From Amycolatopsis sp. GM8 (GTDB taxonomy: Bacteria; Actinomycetota; Actinomycetes; Mycobacteriales; Pseudonocardiaceae): DNA of 64,000 nt. Positions 1 through 7,451 of this stretch are shown piece by piece. Numbering within the stretch: the first letter of the stretch is position 1; each line of letters opens with the position of its first letter. The position numbers were made by a program, and so were the translations under genes. The notes below the pieces were generated by a model that worked only from the letters and a program-made list of their open reading frames with translations, searched no databases and was not told the DNA's origin. The stretch covers positions 81,321 through 145,320 of the forward strand of contig NZ_JAJKFK010000014.1 of NCBI RefSeq assembly GCF_021653975.1. Direction: 5' to 3'.

Positions 1-2
1 TC

Positions 3-335
3 GACGAGGTCAGCGACGGCCTGCAAGCCGGGAACGCTTACGCGGCGGTCTCGGTCGACCGGCCCACCGGCGTGGAGGGCGATTCCGCGTCGCTGGCCGA
101 CACGCTGGGTGAGGAGGACAGCGGGCTCGAGTCGGTCGAGAATCACGAAGCCCTGCGGCCGCTGCTGCGCGAGCTGCCCGAGCGCGAGCGGCGGATCCTC
201 ATGCTGCGGTTCTTCGGGAACCTGACGCAGACGCAGATCGCCGCGCGGGTGGGCATCTCGCAGATGCACGTCTCGCGCCTGCTCGCCCAAACCCTCCAGC
301 AACTGCGCGAGAAGCTCACCGACGACCTCGGCTGA
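3..335 (+). CDS. SigB/SigF-family RNA polymerase sigma factor, 3' part
   Basis: This is the C-terminal 110 residues of a group 3 (stress/sporulation, SigB/SigF type) sigma-70 factor; the gene begins left of the window and is open to the edge. Visible are the end of region 3 (DEVSDGLQAGNAYAAVSVD near the edge) and region 4 with LLRELPERERRILMLRFFGN followed by the helix-turn-helix containing TQIAARVGISQMHVSRLL, which reads the -35 element. These factors are usually held by anti-sigma kinases of the RsbW/UsfX type; such a partner would lie to the left and cannot be seen. The family assignment is firm. The exact paralogue (SigB, SigF or another) cannot be chosen from this fragment. Confidence 0.9.
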   Translation, partial: DEVSDGLQAGNAYAAVSVDRPTGVEGDSASLADTLGEEDSGLESVENHEALRPLLRELPERERRILMLRFFGNLTQTQIAARVGISQMHVSRLLAQTLQQLREKLTDDLG

Positions 336-346
336 GCCCGCAGGGG

Positions 347-847
347 TCAGGGGCGCATGATGAGACAGCTGCTGGAGGCCGTGGCGAGCAGGGTGCCGGC
401 CGCGTCGCGCAGGTCGGCCTCGCCGAACGAGACTCGTGAGCCCGCCTTCACCACGCGGCCGTGCGCCCGCAGCTCACCGGCGGACGGGTGGATCGCCTTG
501 AGGTAGCTGACCTTCAGCTCGATCGACGAGTAGCCCACTCCGGCCGGCAGCAGTGTGTGCACGGCGCAGCCGATCGCCGAGTCGAGCATCGTGGCGGCGA
601 CCCCGCCGTGGATCATGCCGATCGGGTTGTACAGCGACTCGTCCAGCGTCGCGGCGAACTCGACGTCGCCCTCCTCGACGCGGGTCAGCCGCATGTTCAG
701 GTGCGCGCCGATCGGGGCCGCCGGCATCGTCCCTTCGGCGACCGCGGTCATGTACTCCAGGCCGCTCATCGCCCGCCCGCGCTCCGCCGAAGCCAGCGGG
801 TCCTGCCAGGTGATCGTCTTCTGCCGGAGGTCCTGTTCCACCGTCAT
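347..847 (-). CDS. PaaI-family hotdog thioesterase
   Basis: A 166-residue single-domain hotdog protein of the PaaI/YdiI acyl-CoA thioesterase type. The core signature is NPIGMIHGGVAATMLDSAIGC, in which the HGG segment precedes the long central helix that carries the catalytic acid in this family, followed by the strand set SSIELKVSYLKAIHP and GRVVKAGSRVSFGEADL. I chose the ATG at 847 because AGGAG lies five bases upstream; an in-frame start at 883 would add twelve residues that lie inside a palindromic operator. The gene sits directly downstream of a marR gene on the same strand. The likely role is clearing or detoxifying an aromatic or acyl-CoA thioester under MarR control; the substrate is unknown. 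Confidence 0.88.
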   Translation of the reverse strand: MTVEQDLRQKTITWQDPLASAERGRAMSGLEYMTAVAEGTMPAAPIGAHLNMRLTRVEEGDVEFAATLDESLYNPIGMIHGGVAATMLDSAIGCAVHTLLPAGVGYSSIELKVSYLKAIHPSAGELRAHGRVVKAGSRVSFGEADLRDAAGTLLATASSSCLIMRP

Positions 848-857
848 GCGCGCTCCT

Positions 858-900
858 AAGACAGTCGTCATAACCGCCGTCATCGTATGACAACTGTCTT
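858..900. promoter_or_regulatory. Palindromic operator between marR and thioesterase gene
   Basis: Arms AAGACAGTCGTCATA (858-872) and TATGACAACTGTCTT (886-900) are inverted repeats matching at 14 of 15 positions, separated by 13 bases. The site overlaps the stop codon of the marR-type gene and ends about 10 bases before the thioesterase start. Long inverted repeats are typical targets of MarR dimers, so autoregulated control of the thioesterase is the simplest reading. Alternatively the site could attenuate read-through from marR. Confidence 0.7.
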
Positions 901-1360
901 AACGAGGCACGGCCGCCAGCGCCCCGCGCATCCCCTGGTTCATCTGGCTCAGCCGGGCTGTCAGCGCCTCGACCTCGTCGTCCGTCCAGCCGGACAGGGC
1001 CCATTCGACGAAGGCGAGATGCTGGTCACGCCACCGGTCGAGATGGGCGGCGCCGGCTTCGGAGACCCGGATCAGGCTCGCGCGCCCGTCCTGCGGCGCC
1101 GGCCGCCGCTCGATCAGCCCGGCCGCGGCCAGCTGCGCGATCTGCCTGCTGATCACCGACAGATCGACCATCTTGCGCTTGGCCAGTTCCGACGGCCGGA
1201 CCTCGCCGTGCTGCCTGAGCTCCGCCAGCAGCATGAGCGCGGCGGGATGCAGCTCGCCGCCGTCCCGCTGCGACGACTGGGTGATCCAGGCGTGCTGCAG
1301 CTGCCCGGCGGTGCGCAGCTCGCGCATCAGCGCGACGGCTTTGTCGTCGCTGACCCCCAT
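899..1360 (-). CDS. MarR-family transcriptional regulator
   Basis: A 153-residue winged-helix regulator. The DNA-binding core is RPSELAKRKMVDLSVISRQIAQLAAAGLIERR followed by the wing PQDGRASLIRVSEAG, which is the classical MarR pattern; flanking helices form the dimer interface. MarR proteins are dimeric repressors released by small aromatic or oxidising ligands. The gene precedes the PaaI thioesterase on the same strand, with the 43-bp palindrome between them, so the two probably form one regulated unit. The start ATG at 1360 has GGAGGTGAG just upstream. The ligand is not predictable from sequence. Confidence 0.92.
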   Translation of the reverse strand: MGVSDDKAVALMRELRTAGQLQHAWITQSSQRDGGELHPAALMLLAELRQHGEVRPSELAKRKMVDLSVISRQIAQLAAAGLIERRPAPQDGRASLIRVSEAGAAHLDRWRDQHLAFVEWALSGWTDDEVEALTARLSQMNQGMRGALAAVPR

Positions 1361-1380
1361 GACTCACCTCCGAATTTGGT

Positions 1381-1401
1381 TGACACATACAACTATAGTC
1401 A
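1381..1401 (-). promoter_or_regulatory. Candidate marR promoter/operator
   Basis: Upstream of the marR start, minus-strand TATAGTTGTATG and the flanking TGAC(N13)GTCA half-sites occupy this AT-rich island. The AGTTGTAT segment resembles AGTTGTCAT inside the downstream palindrome, suggesting the same MarR protein could bind both. The match is short and imperfect. Confidence 0.3.
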
Positions 1402-1460
1402 CCGGCGGTCAGGTACCACGTTCGGCGCAACCCCGGCCTCGATCCGGACACGATCCGGCG

Positions 1461-3515
1461 ATGATCGTCTCCGGCGCTCGACTGCTCGCGTCGTTACCTG
1501 ACGTGGACGGGATGGAAAGCCTCCGGCACGCCATCGCGACGATCCCGATTCCCGGGGCGCCGCCACGGCTTTCCCACCAGGGGGCGGCCGTCGGCCTCGC
1601 GCTGCTCGACACCGCGCTGCGGCTCAACCACGTCCGCAGGCTGACCGAGCGGCTCACCGTCGTCGAGCACGGCAGCGCGCGCCGGATCACCGAGATCGAC
1701 GTCGGGCTCAAGCTGCTCGACGAGGGCCAGCGCCAGGCAACCGCCGAACTGCCGGGGCTGATCGGCAAGGAGCACGGCGGCACCGGCACGCACCAGCGGG
1801 CGCTGTGGGTGCCGCTCGCCAGGCTGCCGCGCCGCGACGTCTCGCCGGTCGACGTGTACGACGGCGCCGGCCACAAGCTGCCGCGCCTGACCCAGCACGA
1901 GGCGTCCCGGCTCGTCGCGTCCGGGCTTTACCGGCTGCTGCGCGGAATCCTGGCCGGTGACGAGCACGCGCAGTCGGCGAAACAGGAGCTGAACACGTTC
2001 CTCTACCGCGTGCACGAGCCACGCTGGCTGGTGCAGCGGGCGTTGGTGACGCTGCTGTCCGAGCGGACCCATCCCGACGACGAGTTCCACCTGGAATCCG
2101 CCGAGGGCACCGTGCCCGGCTACGCGAAGCAGTGCCGGGACATGGCGTTGCGCGTGCTGGACGACTACGCGCACCTGCTCGTCGAGTACACGCAACTGCT
2201 GGACATCGCCGTCCGCGAGTACCTGCTCGTGGTCGCGCTCGACGAGTCGGTCGACGAGTACCGGCTCACCTACGAAACCCCGTTACAGGTCAACGCGAAC
2301 GTGCCGCGCTGGGCCGAGCAGCGGCAGCGTGTGCTCGCCAGCCGCCGCGGCTACTTCGTCACCTACGAGACCACGATCCCCGCCACCCTCAAGTCGTATC
2401 ACCTGGTGGCGAGCACCTCACCGGAGGCGGAGATCGGCCGCATGTACCTGTCCACCGACGCCGACCGGCAGCTCGTGGCCGGTCTCGCCGCCGACCTCGA
2501 GTCGCTGGCCGAACGCCAAGAGGCGGCGGCCATCGAGGAGTCCGGTGGCTCCCGGCACAAGATCCTCGAGCTGCAGGCGCAAACGGTACTGCGCAGGCTC
2601 GCGGATCTGTTGCGGCGCCGGAAGTGGGAGGCCGGGCAGTCCGGGGTCGCACTGCCTGCCGAGAACCTGCCCGCGTGTCATGTGCTCGCGGCCGCCGCCA
2701 TCACCGGCGACGCGGTCCGCACCTATTCGAACGAGCTCGACAACTCGCTGCGGCGGCATCCGCGGTTCACCGTCGCGAATCTGCGGGCGGCCGCGGCGGA
2801 GCTGGTGGACCGGCAGGTGGGACAGGACCTGGTGCTGGTCGGCACCGTCAGCGACAACGAGGCGCGCGCGTACTGGCGCCGGGCGGCGGCCGACGACGCC
2901 AGCGGCGAGCAGGTGCGCGTGCGGGCCGGGCTGGTGCTCAAGGACTCCACGAAATCGGGACCGTTCAACGTGATGCTCTACACGCTGGGCGTCGCGCTGG
3001 TCTCGTTCGGACTCGGCTGGCTGCTCGCGGGCACCCCGTGGCCGTACGGGCCCGGGGCGCGGGAAGCCTTGACACATATCGAAGACGGCCAGTCGGTGAT
3101 CACGATGTTGTTGCTGGTGCCCGGTTTTCTCTACACCCGGCTCTCGCTCCCACCGCGCCGGACGGTGGTCGGCTACCTCGGCACCCTGCCGCGGGCCCTG
3201 GGACAGCTGAGCATCGCGGCCACCGCGGCGTTCGCGGCCACGATCGCCACCCGCAGCAGCGCCCCGGTCGTGCAGGCCACCCTCACGATCGCGGTCGCGC
3301 TGCCCGTGCTGGCCGCGCTCTTCCTGCTCGCCCAGCATTCCTGGCACGAGTTCACGGTGCCGCTGGCCCGGATCGGGGTGCCCCGCTGGGTCGGCACGCC
3401 GAGCCGGCGCGGCCAGCTCGAACCCGACGTCCGCTTCGACTCCACTGGAGGTGCCGATGGCGCTCATCCCCGGCGATCCGCGCGCGTCGATCCGCAACGT
3501 CGCCGATCTGGCTAG
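1461..3515 (+). CDS. Unknown 684-aa protein with C-terminal membrane segments
   Basis: I do not recognise this family. The first ~500 residues are soluble and helix-rich, with no nucleotide-binding or catalytic motif that I can see. The C-terminal ~170 residues hold about four hydrophobic segments: FNVMLYTLGVALVSFGLGWL, VITMLLLVPGFLYTRL, LSIAATAAFAATIATR and ATLTIAVALPVLAALFLL. This gives a cytoplasmic body anchored by a C-terminal membrane domain. Starts at ATG 1461 or ATG 1512 are both possible; upstream in-frame codons run into the divergent marR gene. The last 59 bases overlap the next gene, which has its own Shine-Dalgarno, so the two are almost certainly co-expressed. Confidence 0.75.
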   Translation: MIVSGARLLASLPDVDGMESLRHAIATIPIPGAPPRLSHQGAAVGLALLDTALRLNHVRRLTERLTVVEHGSARRITEIDVGLKLLDEGQRQATAELPGLIGKEHGGTGTHQRALWVPLARLPRRDVSPVDVYDGAGHKLPRLTQHEASRLVASGLYRLLRGILAGDEHAQSAKQELNTFLYRVHEPRWLVQRALVTLLSERTHPDDEFHLESAEGTVPGYAKQCRDMALRVLDDYAHLLVEYTQLLDIAVREYLLVVALDESVDEYRLTYETPLQVNANVPRWAEQRQRVLASRRGYFVTYETTIPATLKSYHLVASTSPEAEIGRMYLSTDADRQLVAGLAADLESLAERQEAAAIEESGGSRHKILELQAQTVLRRLADLLRRRKWEAGQSGVALPAENLPACHVLAAAAITGDAVRTYSNELDNSLRRHPRFTVANLRAAAAELVDRQVGQDLVLVGTVSDNEARAYWRRAAADDASGEQVRVRAGLVLKDSTKSGPFNVMLYTLGVALVSFGLGWLLAGTPWPYGPGAREALTHIEDGQSVITMLLLVPGFLYTRLSLPPRRTVVGYLGTLPRALGQLSIAATAAFAATIATRSSAPVVQATLTIAVALPVLAALFLLAQHSWHEFTVPLARIGVPRWVGTPSRRGQLEPDVRFDSTGGADGAHPRRSARVDPQRRRSG

Positions 3516-5016
3516 GGCCGGCCTGGAGATCGCCCGGCGGTCGGTGACCAAAGTGGACTTCGAGGTGCACCATGTCCGCTCGCGCCAAGGGTATCTGCAC
3601 GAGCTGACCACCGGCGCGAACCTCCTGGAGACGGTGTCGTCGGCGACGAACGGGGCCGGTGTCGTGATCGGGACGCGCACCCCGGTGGACGGCGCCGAGA
3701 CCGTCGAGCTCGACGACGGGCCGCAGCACGCCGAACCGCCCCAGCAGATCGCCGACGGCTGGGTGTTCCGGCAGGCGGCCTGGCCGAACCCGACGTTCAT
3801 CTACGAGTCGGCGCAGACCTTCTCCGGCCTGATCGGGATCGACCCGGCCGCCCGCGAGGTCAGCGAGTGGCACGGCGTCGCGATCCGCGACCTGCTGAAG
3901 GAGATCTCGGAGGCCGCGGCGGGCCTGGCCGGCGCGCCGCTGCTGACCCTGCAGTGCCCCGCGCAGCTGCCGACGATCGTCAAGACCCGCAACCACGATC
4001 TGCGCACCCGCAAGGAGATCGCCGCCCAGTGCTCCTCGCTCGCGGTGCGGTTCTCCATCGCGCTGCGGGACACCTCGGTGGCGCGGCGGTTCGCGCTGGG
4101 CGACCGGATCCGGGAGGTGTGCGAGAAGCACGGGTTCAGCTTCTGGGCCGCGGACACCCGGCCGGGACACCGGGCCGGCAACTGGTTCGAGGTGTGCCAT
4201 GCCGACGGGAACTTCTCGCCGCTGTACAACGGGGATCTGCGGTCGAAGCAGCGGATCGGCACGGTCCTGCCGGTGACCTTCGCAGGCCCGGCGCGGGTCG
4301 GCTCCACACACGCGATCCTGTCGTTCCTACAACGCTATCCGCAGGTCGGTGTGGTCGGCTGCACCGGGACGACGCTCGCGGACCTGGCTTTCGTGCACCT
4401 GCAGCTCGCGGTCGCGGGCGTCGGCGCCGAACGGCTGAACCGGATCCTCGGCAAGCTGCTCGACGAGCAGTCGGCGCCGGCACGCCCGCGCAAGCTGCTG
4501 AGCGCGCTGTTCCGGCGGCTCGGCCTGGAACCGGACGCGGGCGGGCGGGGCGCCGGGACACCCGATCCGGCGATCGACTACCAGACCTTCGCCGGCCCGG
4601 CGCTGTCCTACCGGCCGCATCTCATGCCGGACTCGCTCGCGGTGTGGGTGTCCTGGGAGGTCGCCCGCACCGACCGTGGCCTCGCCGGCCCGCTCGGCCA
4701 CCTCTACCAGGCGCTGGCGAAGGTCGTGCCTCAGCTGCCCACGGAGGCACGGTCACTGGCCGACGTGACAACGGTCGAGTATCTGGTCTGCCGGGCGACC
4801 GAGCAATCGGTGATCCGCGGCAAGGCGAAGCTCGCGGTGCCGAAGCCGGCGCTCGGCCGGTTCGCCTCCGGCGGGGCCGAGCCGCCGCCGTCGAAGCTGT
4901 GCGCCGCACTGGAAGAAGCGTGGCAGGCGCAGGTCAGACAGTCCGATATGGACGGTGTGCGGGAGCTGACCGTCGCCTGGCGCGAGTCGTGGCTGGGCCA
5001 CTGGACGTACTCGTGA
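3457..5016 (+). CDS. Unknown 519-aa partner of the preceding membrane protein
   Basis: A soluble protein with no recognised domain. ATG 3457 is preferred because GGAG lies six bases upstream; GTG 3451 is an alternative. It contains a glycine-rich VGVVGCTGTTLADLAF segment around residues 301-316, a tryptophan-rich stretch (WAADTRPGHRAGNWFEVCHADG) near residues 230-251 and a basic-aromatic C-terminus. No signal peptide or membrane helix is evident. It starts inside the end of the upstream membrane-anchored gene and ends at a strong hairpin, which defines a two-gene transcription unit. Function cannot be assigned; the overlap suggests the two products act together at the inner face of the membrane. 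Confidence 0.75.
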   Translation: MALIPGDPRASIRNVADLARAGLEIARRSVTKVDFEVHHVRSRQGYLHELTTGANLLETVSSATNGAGVVIGTRTPVDGAETVELDDGPQHAEPPQQIADGWVFRQAAWPNPTFIYESAQTFSGLIGIDPAAREVSEWHGVAIRDLLKEISEAAAGLAGAPLLTLQCPAQLPTIVKTRNHDLRTRKEIAAQCSSLAVRFSIALRDTSVARRFALGDRIREVCEKHGFSFWAADTRPGHRAGNWFEVCHADGNFSPLYNGDLRSKQRIGTVLPVTFAGPARVGSTHAILSFLQRYPQVGVVGCTGTTLADLAFVHLQLAVAGVGAERLNRILGKLLDEQSAPARPRKLLSALFRRLGLEPDAGGRGAGTPDPAIDYQTFAGPALSYRPHLMPDSLAVWVSWEVARTDRGLAGPLGHLYQALAKVVPQLPTEARSLADVTTVEYLVCRATEQSVIRGKAKLAVPKPALGRFASGGAEPPPSKLCAALEEAWQAQVRQSDMDGVRELTVAWRESWLGHWTYS

Positions 5017-5018
5017 AC

Positions 5019-5053
5019 TCGGCCCGGCAGCGGGGGTGCCGCTGCCGGGCCGA
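5019..5053. terminator. Bidirectional hairpin terminator
   Basis: GGCCCGGCAGCG (5021-5032) pairs perfectly with CGCTGCCGGGCC (5040-5051) around a 7-base loop, and two further outer base pairs extend the stem to 14 bp. It lies between two convergent genes, immediately after the stop at 5016 and before the stop of the minus-strand gene at 5061. There is no U-tract, as is common in actinomycetes. Confidence 0.85.
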
Positions 5054-5060
5054 TCGTGGC

Positions 5061-5372
5061 TCAGCCGTGCCAGGGATTCCCGGCGGGTGCCACGTTGTTC
5101 CACTCCTCGCCGGCGAGCACGACGTCGTCCCAGTCATGCCCGGCTGGTACGACTCCGTTCCATTCCTGGCCCGCCGGTATCGCGTCGTGCCACGGGTTGC
5201 CCGCCGGTACCACGCCGTTCCAGTCCTCACCCGCCGGAACGGCGTCGTCCCACATGTGGCCGGCGACGACCGTGTTGTCGTGCTGGCCGGCCGGTGCGGC
5301 GCCCAGCGCGACACCTCCGGCGACGAGCGCCCCACCGGCCAGCACGACCCCCGCGATCTTCTTCATCCCCAT
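5061..5372 (-). CDS. Small exported protein made of seven decapeptide repeats
   Basis: A 103-residue protein. Residues 1-28 form a signal peptide (MGMKK, a Gly/Ala/Val-rich core, then AAPA as a likely cleavage site). After a four-residue linker, residues 33-102 are seven consecutive 10-residue repeats: NTVVAGHMWD, DAVPAGEDWN, GVVPAGNPWH, DAIPAGQEWN, GVVPAGHDWD, DVVLAGEEWN, NVAPAGNPWH. The consensus is x-[VA]-[VIA]-P-A-G-x-x-W-[ND/H], with A-G and W invariant. The start at 5372 has an AAGGGA ribosome site; in-frame codons further upstream are unlikely to be used. No cysteine, lipobox or sortase signal is present. I do not recognise the repeat as a named family. A cell-surface or extracellular binding role is inference only. 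Confidence 0.8.
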   Translation of the reverse strand: MGMKKIAGVVLAGGALVAGGVALGAAPAGQHDNTVVAGHMWDDAVPAGEDWNGVVPAGNPWHDAIPAGQEWNGVVPAGHDWDDVVLAGEEWNNVAPAGNPWHG

Positions 5373-5507
5373 TTTCGTCCCTTTCCCCTCAGTCCGGAAT
5401 GCCGAGTCTGGCGGACTTCCGGCCATTCGTCGACGCCGATGTCCGGAATCCTGGGCTCTGTGTCGGGAGTCTGGGGGCGGGGCGGGACGAGACCGTCCAC
5501 TGAGGAC

Positions 5508-6188
5508 TTACCGGCGCGCCTCCGCCAGCACGCCCCGTAGCGTCTCGGCGCTGGCAGGCACTCCCGGACTCCCCCAGAAGTCCGTCTTGCCGCCCGCGTA
5601 CGGCGGTCCGTACGCCGGGGTGCCCGGCTGGAAGCGCCAGCTGTCGGCGAGTGTGCCGGCGTCGACGGCGTCATAGCCGATCGCGTCCAGGAACGCGGTC
5701 ACGATCTGCTTGGCCTCCGCGTCATCGCCCGCGATCGGCAGCGCGCTGCGGTCCGGCGAGCCCGCCGGGCGGGGCAGCTCCGCGAGGTGCCCGAAGTAGA
5801 TGTTGTTGAACCCCTTGACGACCTTGGCCGTGCCCAGCCGCCGCTGCAACAGCTCGACACTCGTCGTGGTGCCGTTCCCCAGTTCCGCAATCTCCCCGTC
5901 GCGCTCGGCGTAGTAGTTGGCCGTGTCGATGACGACCTTCCCGGCGAGCGGTTCGACCGGGAGGTCCCAGTAGGCCTTCAGCGGGACCGAGACGACCACC
6001 AGATCGCCCGCCTCCGCCGCGTCCGCAGCGGTGGCGGCACGGGCGCGCGGCCCCAGCTCCGCCACGAGATCCTTCAGCGTCTCCGGCCCTCGCGAGTTGC
6101 TCACGACCACGTCGTACCCGGCCGCGACGGCCAGCCGGGCCACAGCGGAACCGATGTGCCCGCTGCCGATCAAGCCAAGTGTTGTCAT
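5508..6188 (-). CDS. NADPH-dependent F420 reductase-like oxidoreductase
   Basis: A 226-residue Rossmann protein of the F420-dependent NADP reductase (Fno) / NADP-binding COG2085 type. The N-terminus TLGLIGSGHIGSAVARLA gives the GxGxxG dinucleotide motif, followed by VVVSNSRGPETL, where the Ser/Asn/Ser-Arg turn normally contacts the NADP 2'-phosphate. Later segments VVSVPLKAYWDLP and KVVIDTANYY are typical of the family. Genuine Fno transfers hydride between NADPH and coenzyme F420; many paralogues in actinomycetes act on other substrates, so the electron partner is uncertain. It ends about 40 bases after an AT-poor gap from the repeat protein, and its start faces the YceI operon on the same strand. 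Confidence 0.8.
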   Translation of the reverse strand: MTTLGLIGSGHIGSAVARLAVAAGYDVVVSNSRGPETLKDLVAELGPRARAATAADAAEAGDLVVVSVPLKAYWDLPVEPLAGKVVIDTANYYAERDGEIAELGNGTTTSVELLQRRLGTAKVVKGFNNIYFGHLAELPRPAGSPDRSALPIAGDDAEAKQIVTAFLDAIGYDAVDAGTLADSWRFQPGTPAYGPPYAGGKTDFWGSPGVPASAETLRGVLAEARR

Positions 6189-6245
6189 GGTCGGCCCAAC
6201 ATCGGCGCGGTCGATCGGTATTCCCCGTGGCCCGGCCGCCGCCGG

Positions 6246-6731
6246 TCAGGCCGGGGCGAACCGGACGTCGACGGTGATCTCGACGTAGCGGCCGATCATG
6301 AACCTCGGCACCCGCATCCCCAGCGGGGCGCGGTCGAGGGTCGCGGTCGCGACCACATGCGACTCGCCATCCTGTTCCGCCCGGAGCGCCACGGGACAGC
6401 TGACACCCCTCAGTTCCAGCGTGCCGTCGATGAGCCAGCAGTCCGAGTCCGCCCGCATCCGCTCCGCCGCGAAGCGCAGCACGGGCCGCGCCGCACTGTC
6501 GAGCAGGTTGGGTTTGCGCAGGTCCTCGTCGCGCTTGGCGTTCCCGGTGTCGAGCGCACCGAGGTCCAGCTCGGCGCGCACCGTGATGTCGTCCCCGTCC
6601 CGGCGGACCGAGCCGCCGGTGATCGGGATCGTGCCGGTGACCCGGTTGACGCCGAAGTTCCGCACGCTGAACCGGGCGGTGCTGCGGCCGGTGAGCACGG
6701 TCCAGCTGCCGACGGTGGCCCCGGCGGTCAT
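6246..6731 (-). CDS. YceI-family lipid-binding protein
   Basis: A 161-residue YceI-type protein: GSWTVLTGRSTARFSVRNFG opens the lipocalin-like barrel, followed by GTIPITGGSVRRDGDDITVRAELDLGALDTGNAKRDEDLRKPNLLD, the region that covers the family's polyisoprenoid-binding cavity. No signal peptide is visible, so it is probably cytoplasmic, as in many actinomycete homologues. Its ATG overlaps the stop of the upstream gene by four bases (ATGA, 6728-6731), indicating translational coupling. The family binds isoprenoid or amide lipids; the ligand here is not known. Confidence 0.85.
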   Translation of the reverse strand: MTAGATVGSWTVLTGRSTARFSVRNFGVNRVTGTIPITGGSVRRDGDDITVRAELDLGALDTGNAKRDEDLRKPNLLDSAARPVLRFAAERMRADSDCWLIDGTLELRGVSCPVALRAEQDGESHVVATATLDRAPLGMRVPRFMIGRYVEITVDVRFAPA

Positions 6732-7324
6732 CGGGGATCACCCGCCGCGGCCGGCACGGGCAGCTCGGCGAACACCACGTGGCACAGGTCCATGCGGTCG
6801 GGCCCGGGCAGCATCGCCGGGTCCTCGCCGGGCAGCAGCTCAGTGCTCATCACCGTGCGCTGCGCCGCTTCGATCGTCTCGACACTGTCGGCGAAGCCGA
6901 GCACGAGACCCGAGAGGTCGTCGCCGCGCAACACGTAGCAGTCGCCGATCCCGTCGATCTTCGAGACGGCGGGCCAGATCCGCTCCCGCCCGCCCCGCAG
7001 CTCGGCCTCGGCCACATCCTCGCGGCGCGGCCCGTCGAACCAGGTCAGCTGCGCGTATCTCGGTCGTCCCGGTGCCGAGCCGGTGAAGTCGACGCGGCAG
7101 ACCTTGGCGTCGAGCCAGGTCCAGTCGCCCGGCGGGCTCGTCAACGCGGCGTCGGCGCGGTCACGGCTCGGCCAGAAGGCGACGACGGCACCGGTCGTGC
7201 CCGCGACCTGCGCGAGTGTGCACACGCCGAGGCAGCCGGTGCCCGGCCGGGCGGCGAGTTGCCGGCCCCAGTCCGCGATTTCGCGGTTCAGCGAGCGGCG
7301 GAACTGGTGAACTGTGGCGAACAT
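6728..7324 (-). CDS. Unknown 198-aa protein coupled to YceI
   Basis: A hypothetical protein starting MFATVHQFRRSLNREIADWG. The start at 7324 is supported by a GGAAGGA ribosome site; codons further upstream in the frame are low-complexity and lack one. The middle (TTGAVVAFWPSRDRADAALTSPPGDWTWLDAKVCRVDFTGS) alternates short strands and loops, somewhat like antibiotic-monooxygenase-type alpha/beta barrels, but I would not assign it. It overlaps the YceI gene by four bases. The promoter would lie in the 127-bp gap facing the divergent LAL regulator, which holds a perfect inverted repeat. Confidence 0.75.
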   Translation of the reverse strand: MFATVHQFRRSLNREIADWGRQLAARPGTGCLGVCTLAQVAGTTGAVVAFWPSRDRADAALTSPPGDWTWLDAKVCRVDFTGSAPGRPRYAQLTWFDGPRREDVAEAELRGGRERIWPAVSKIDGIGDCYVLRGDDLSGLVLGFADSVETIEAAQRTVMSTELLPGEDPAMLPGPDRMDLCHVVFAELPVPAAAGDPR

Positions 7325-7383
7325 CGGGATTTCCTTCCTGTCGGATGCCGGTAACTGTCCGCCCGCCGCGGGTCGCGGCACAT

Positions 7384-7410
7384 CAGTGCCGGTACGCAAA
7401 ACCGGCACTG
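7384..7410. promoter_or_regulatory. Perfect 10-bp inverted repeat in divergent promoter region
   Basis: CAGTGCCGGT (7384-7393) and ACCGGCACTG (7401-7410) are exact inverted repeats with a 7-base AT-rich spacer. The site lies 41 bases before the LAL regulator start and 60 bases before the divergent operon start. This is a likely operator for the LAL regulator itself or for control of both units. It could also fold as a hairpin. Confidence 0.6.
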
Positions 7411-7451
7411 AAGCCGTCCACTGAAGACCCGCCGCGGGTGATACTGCTGCG

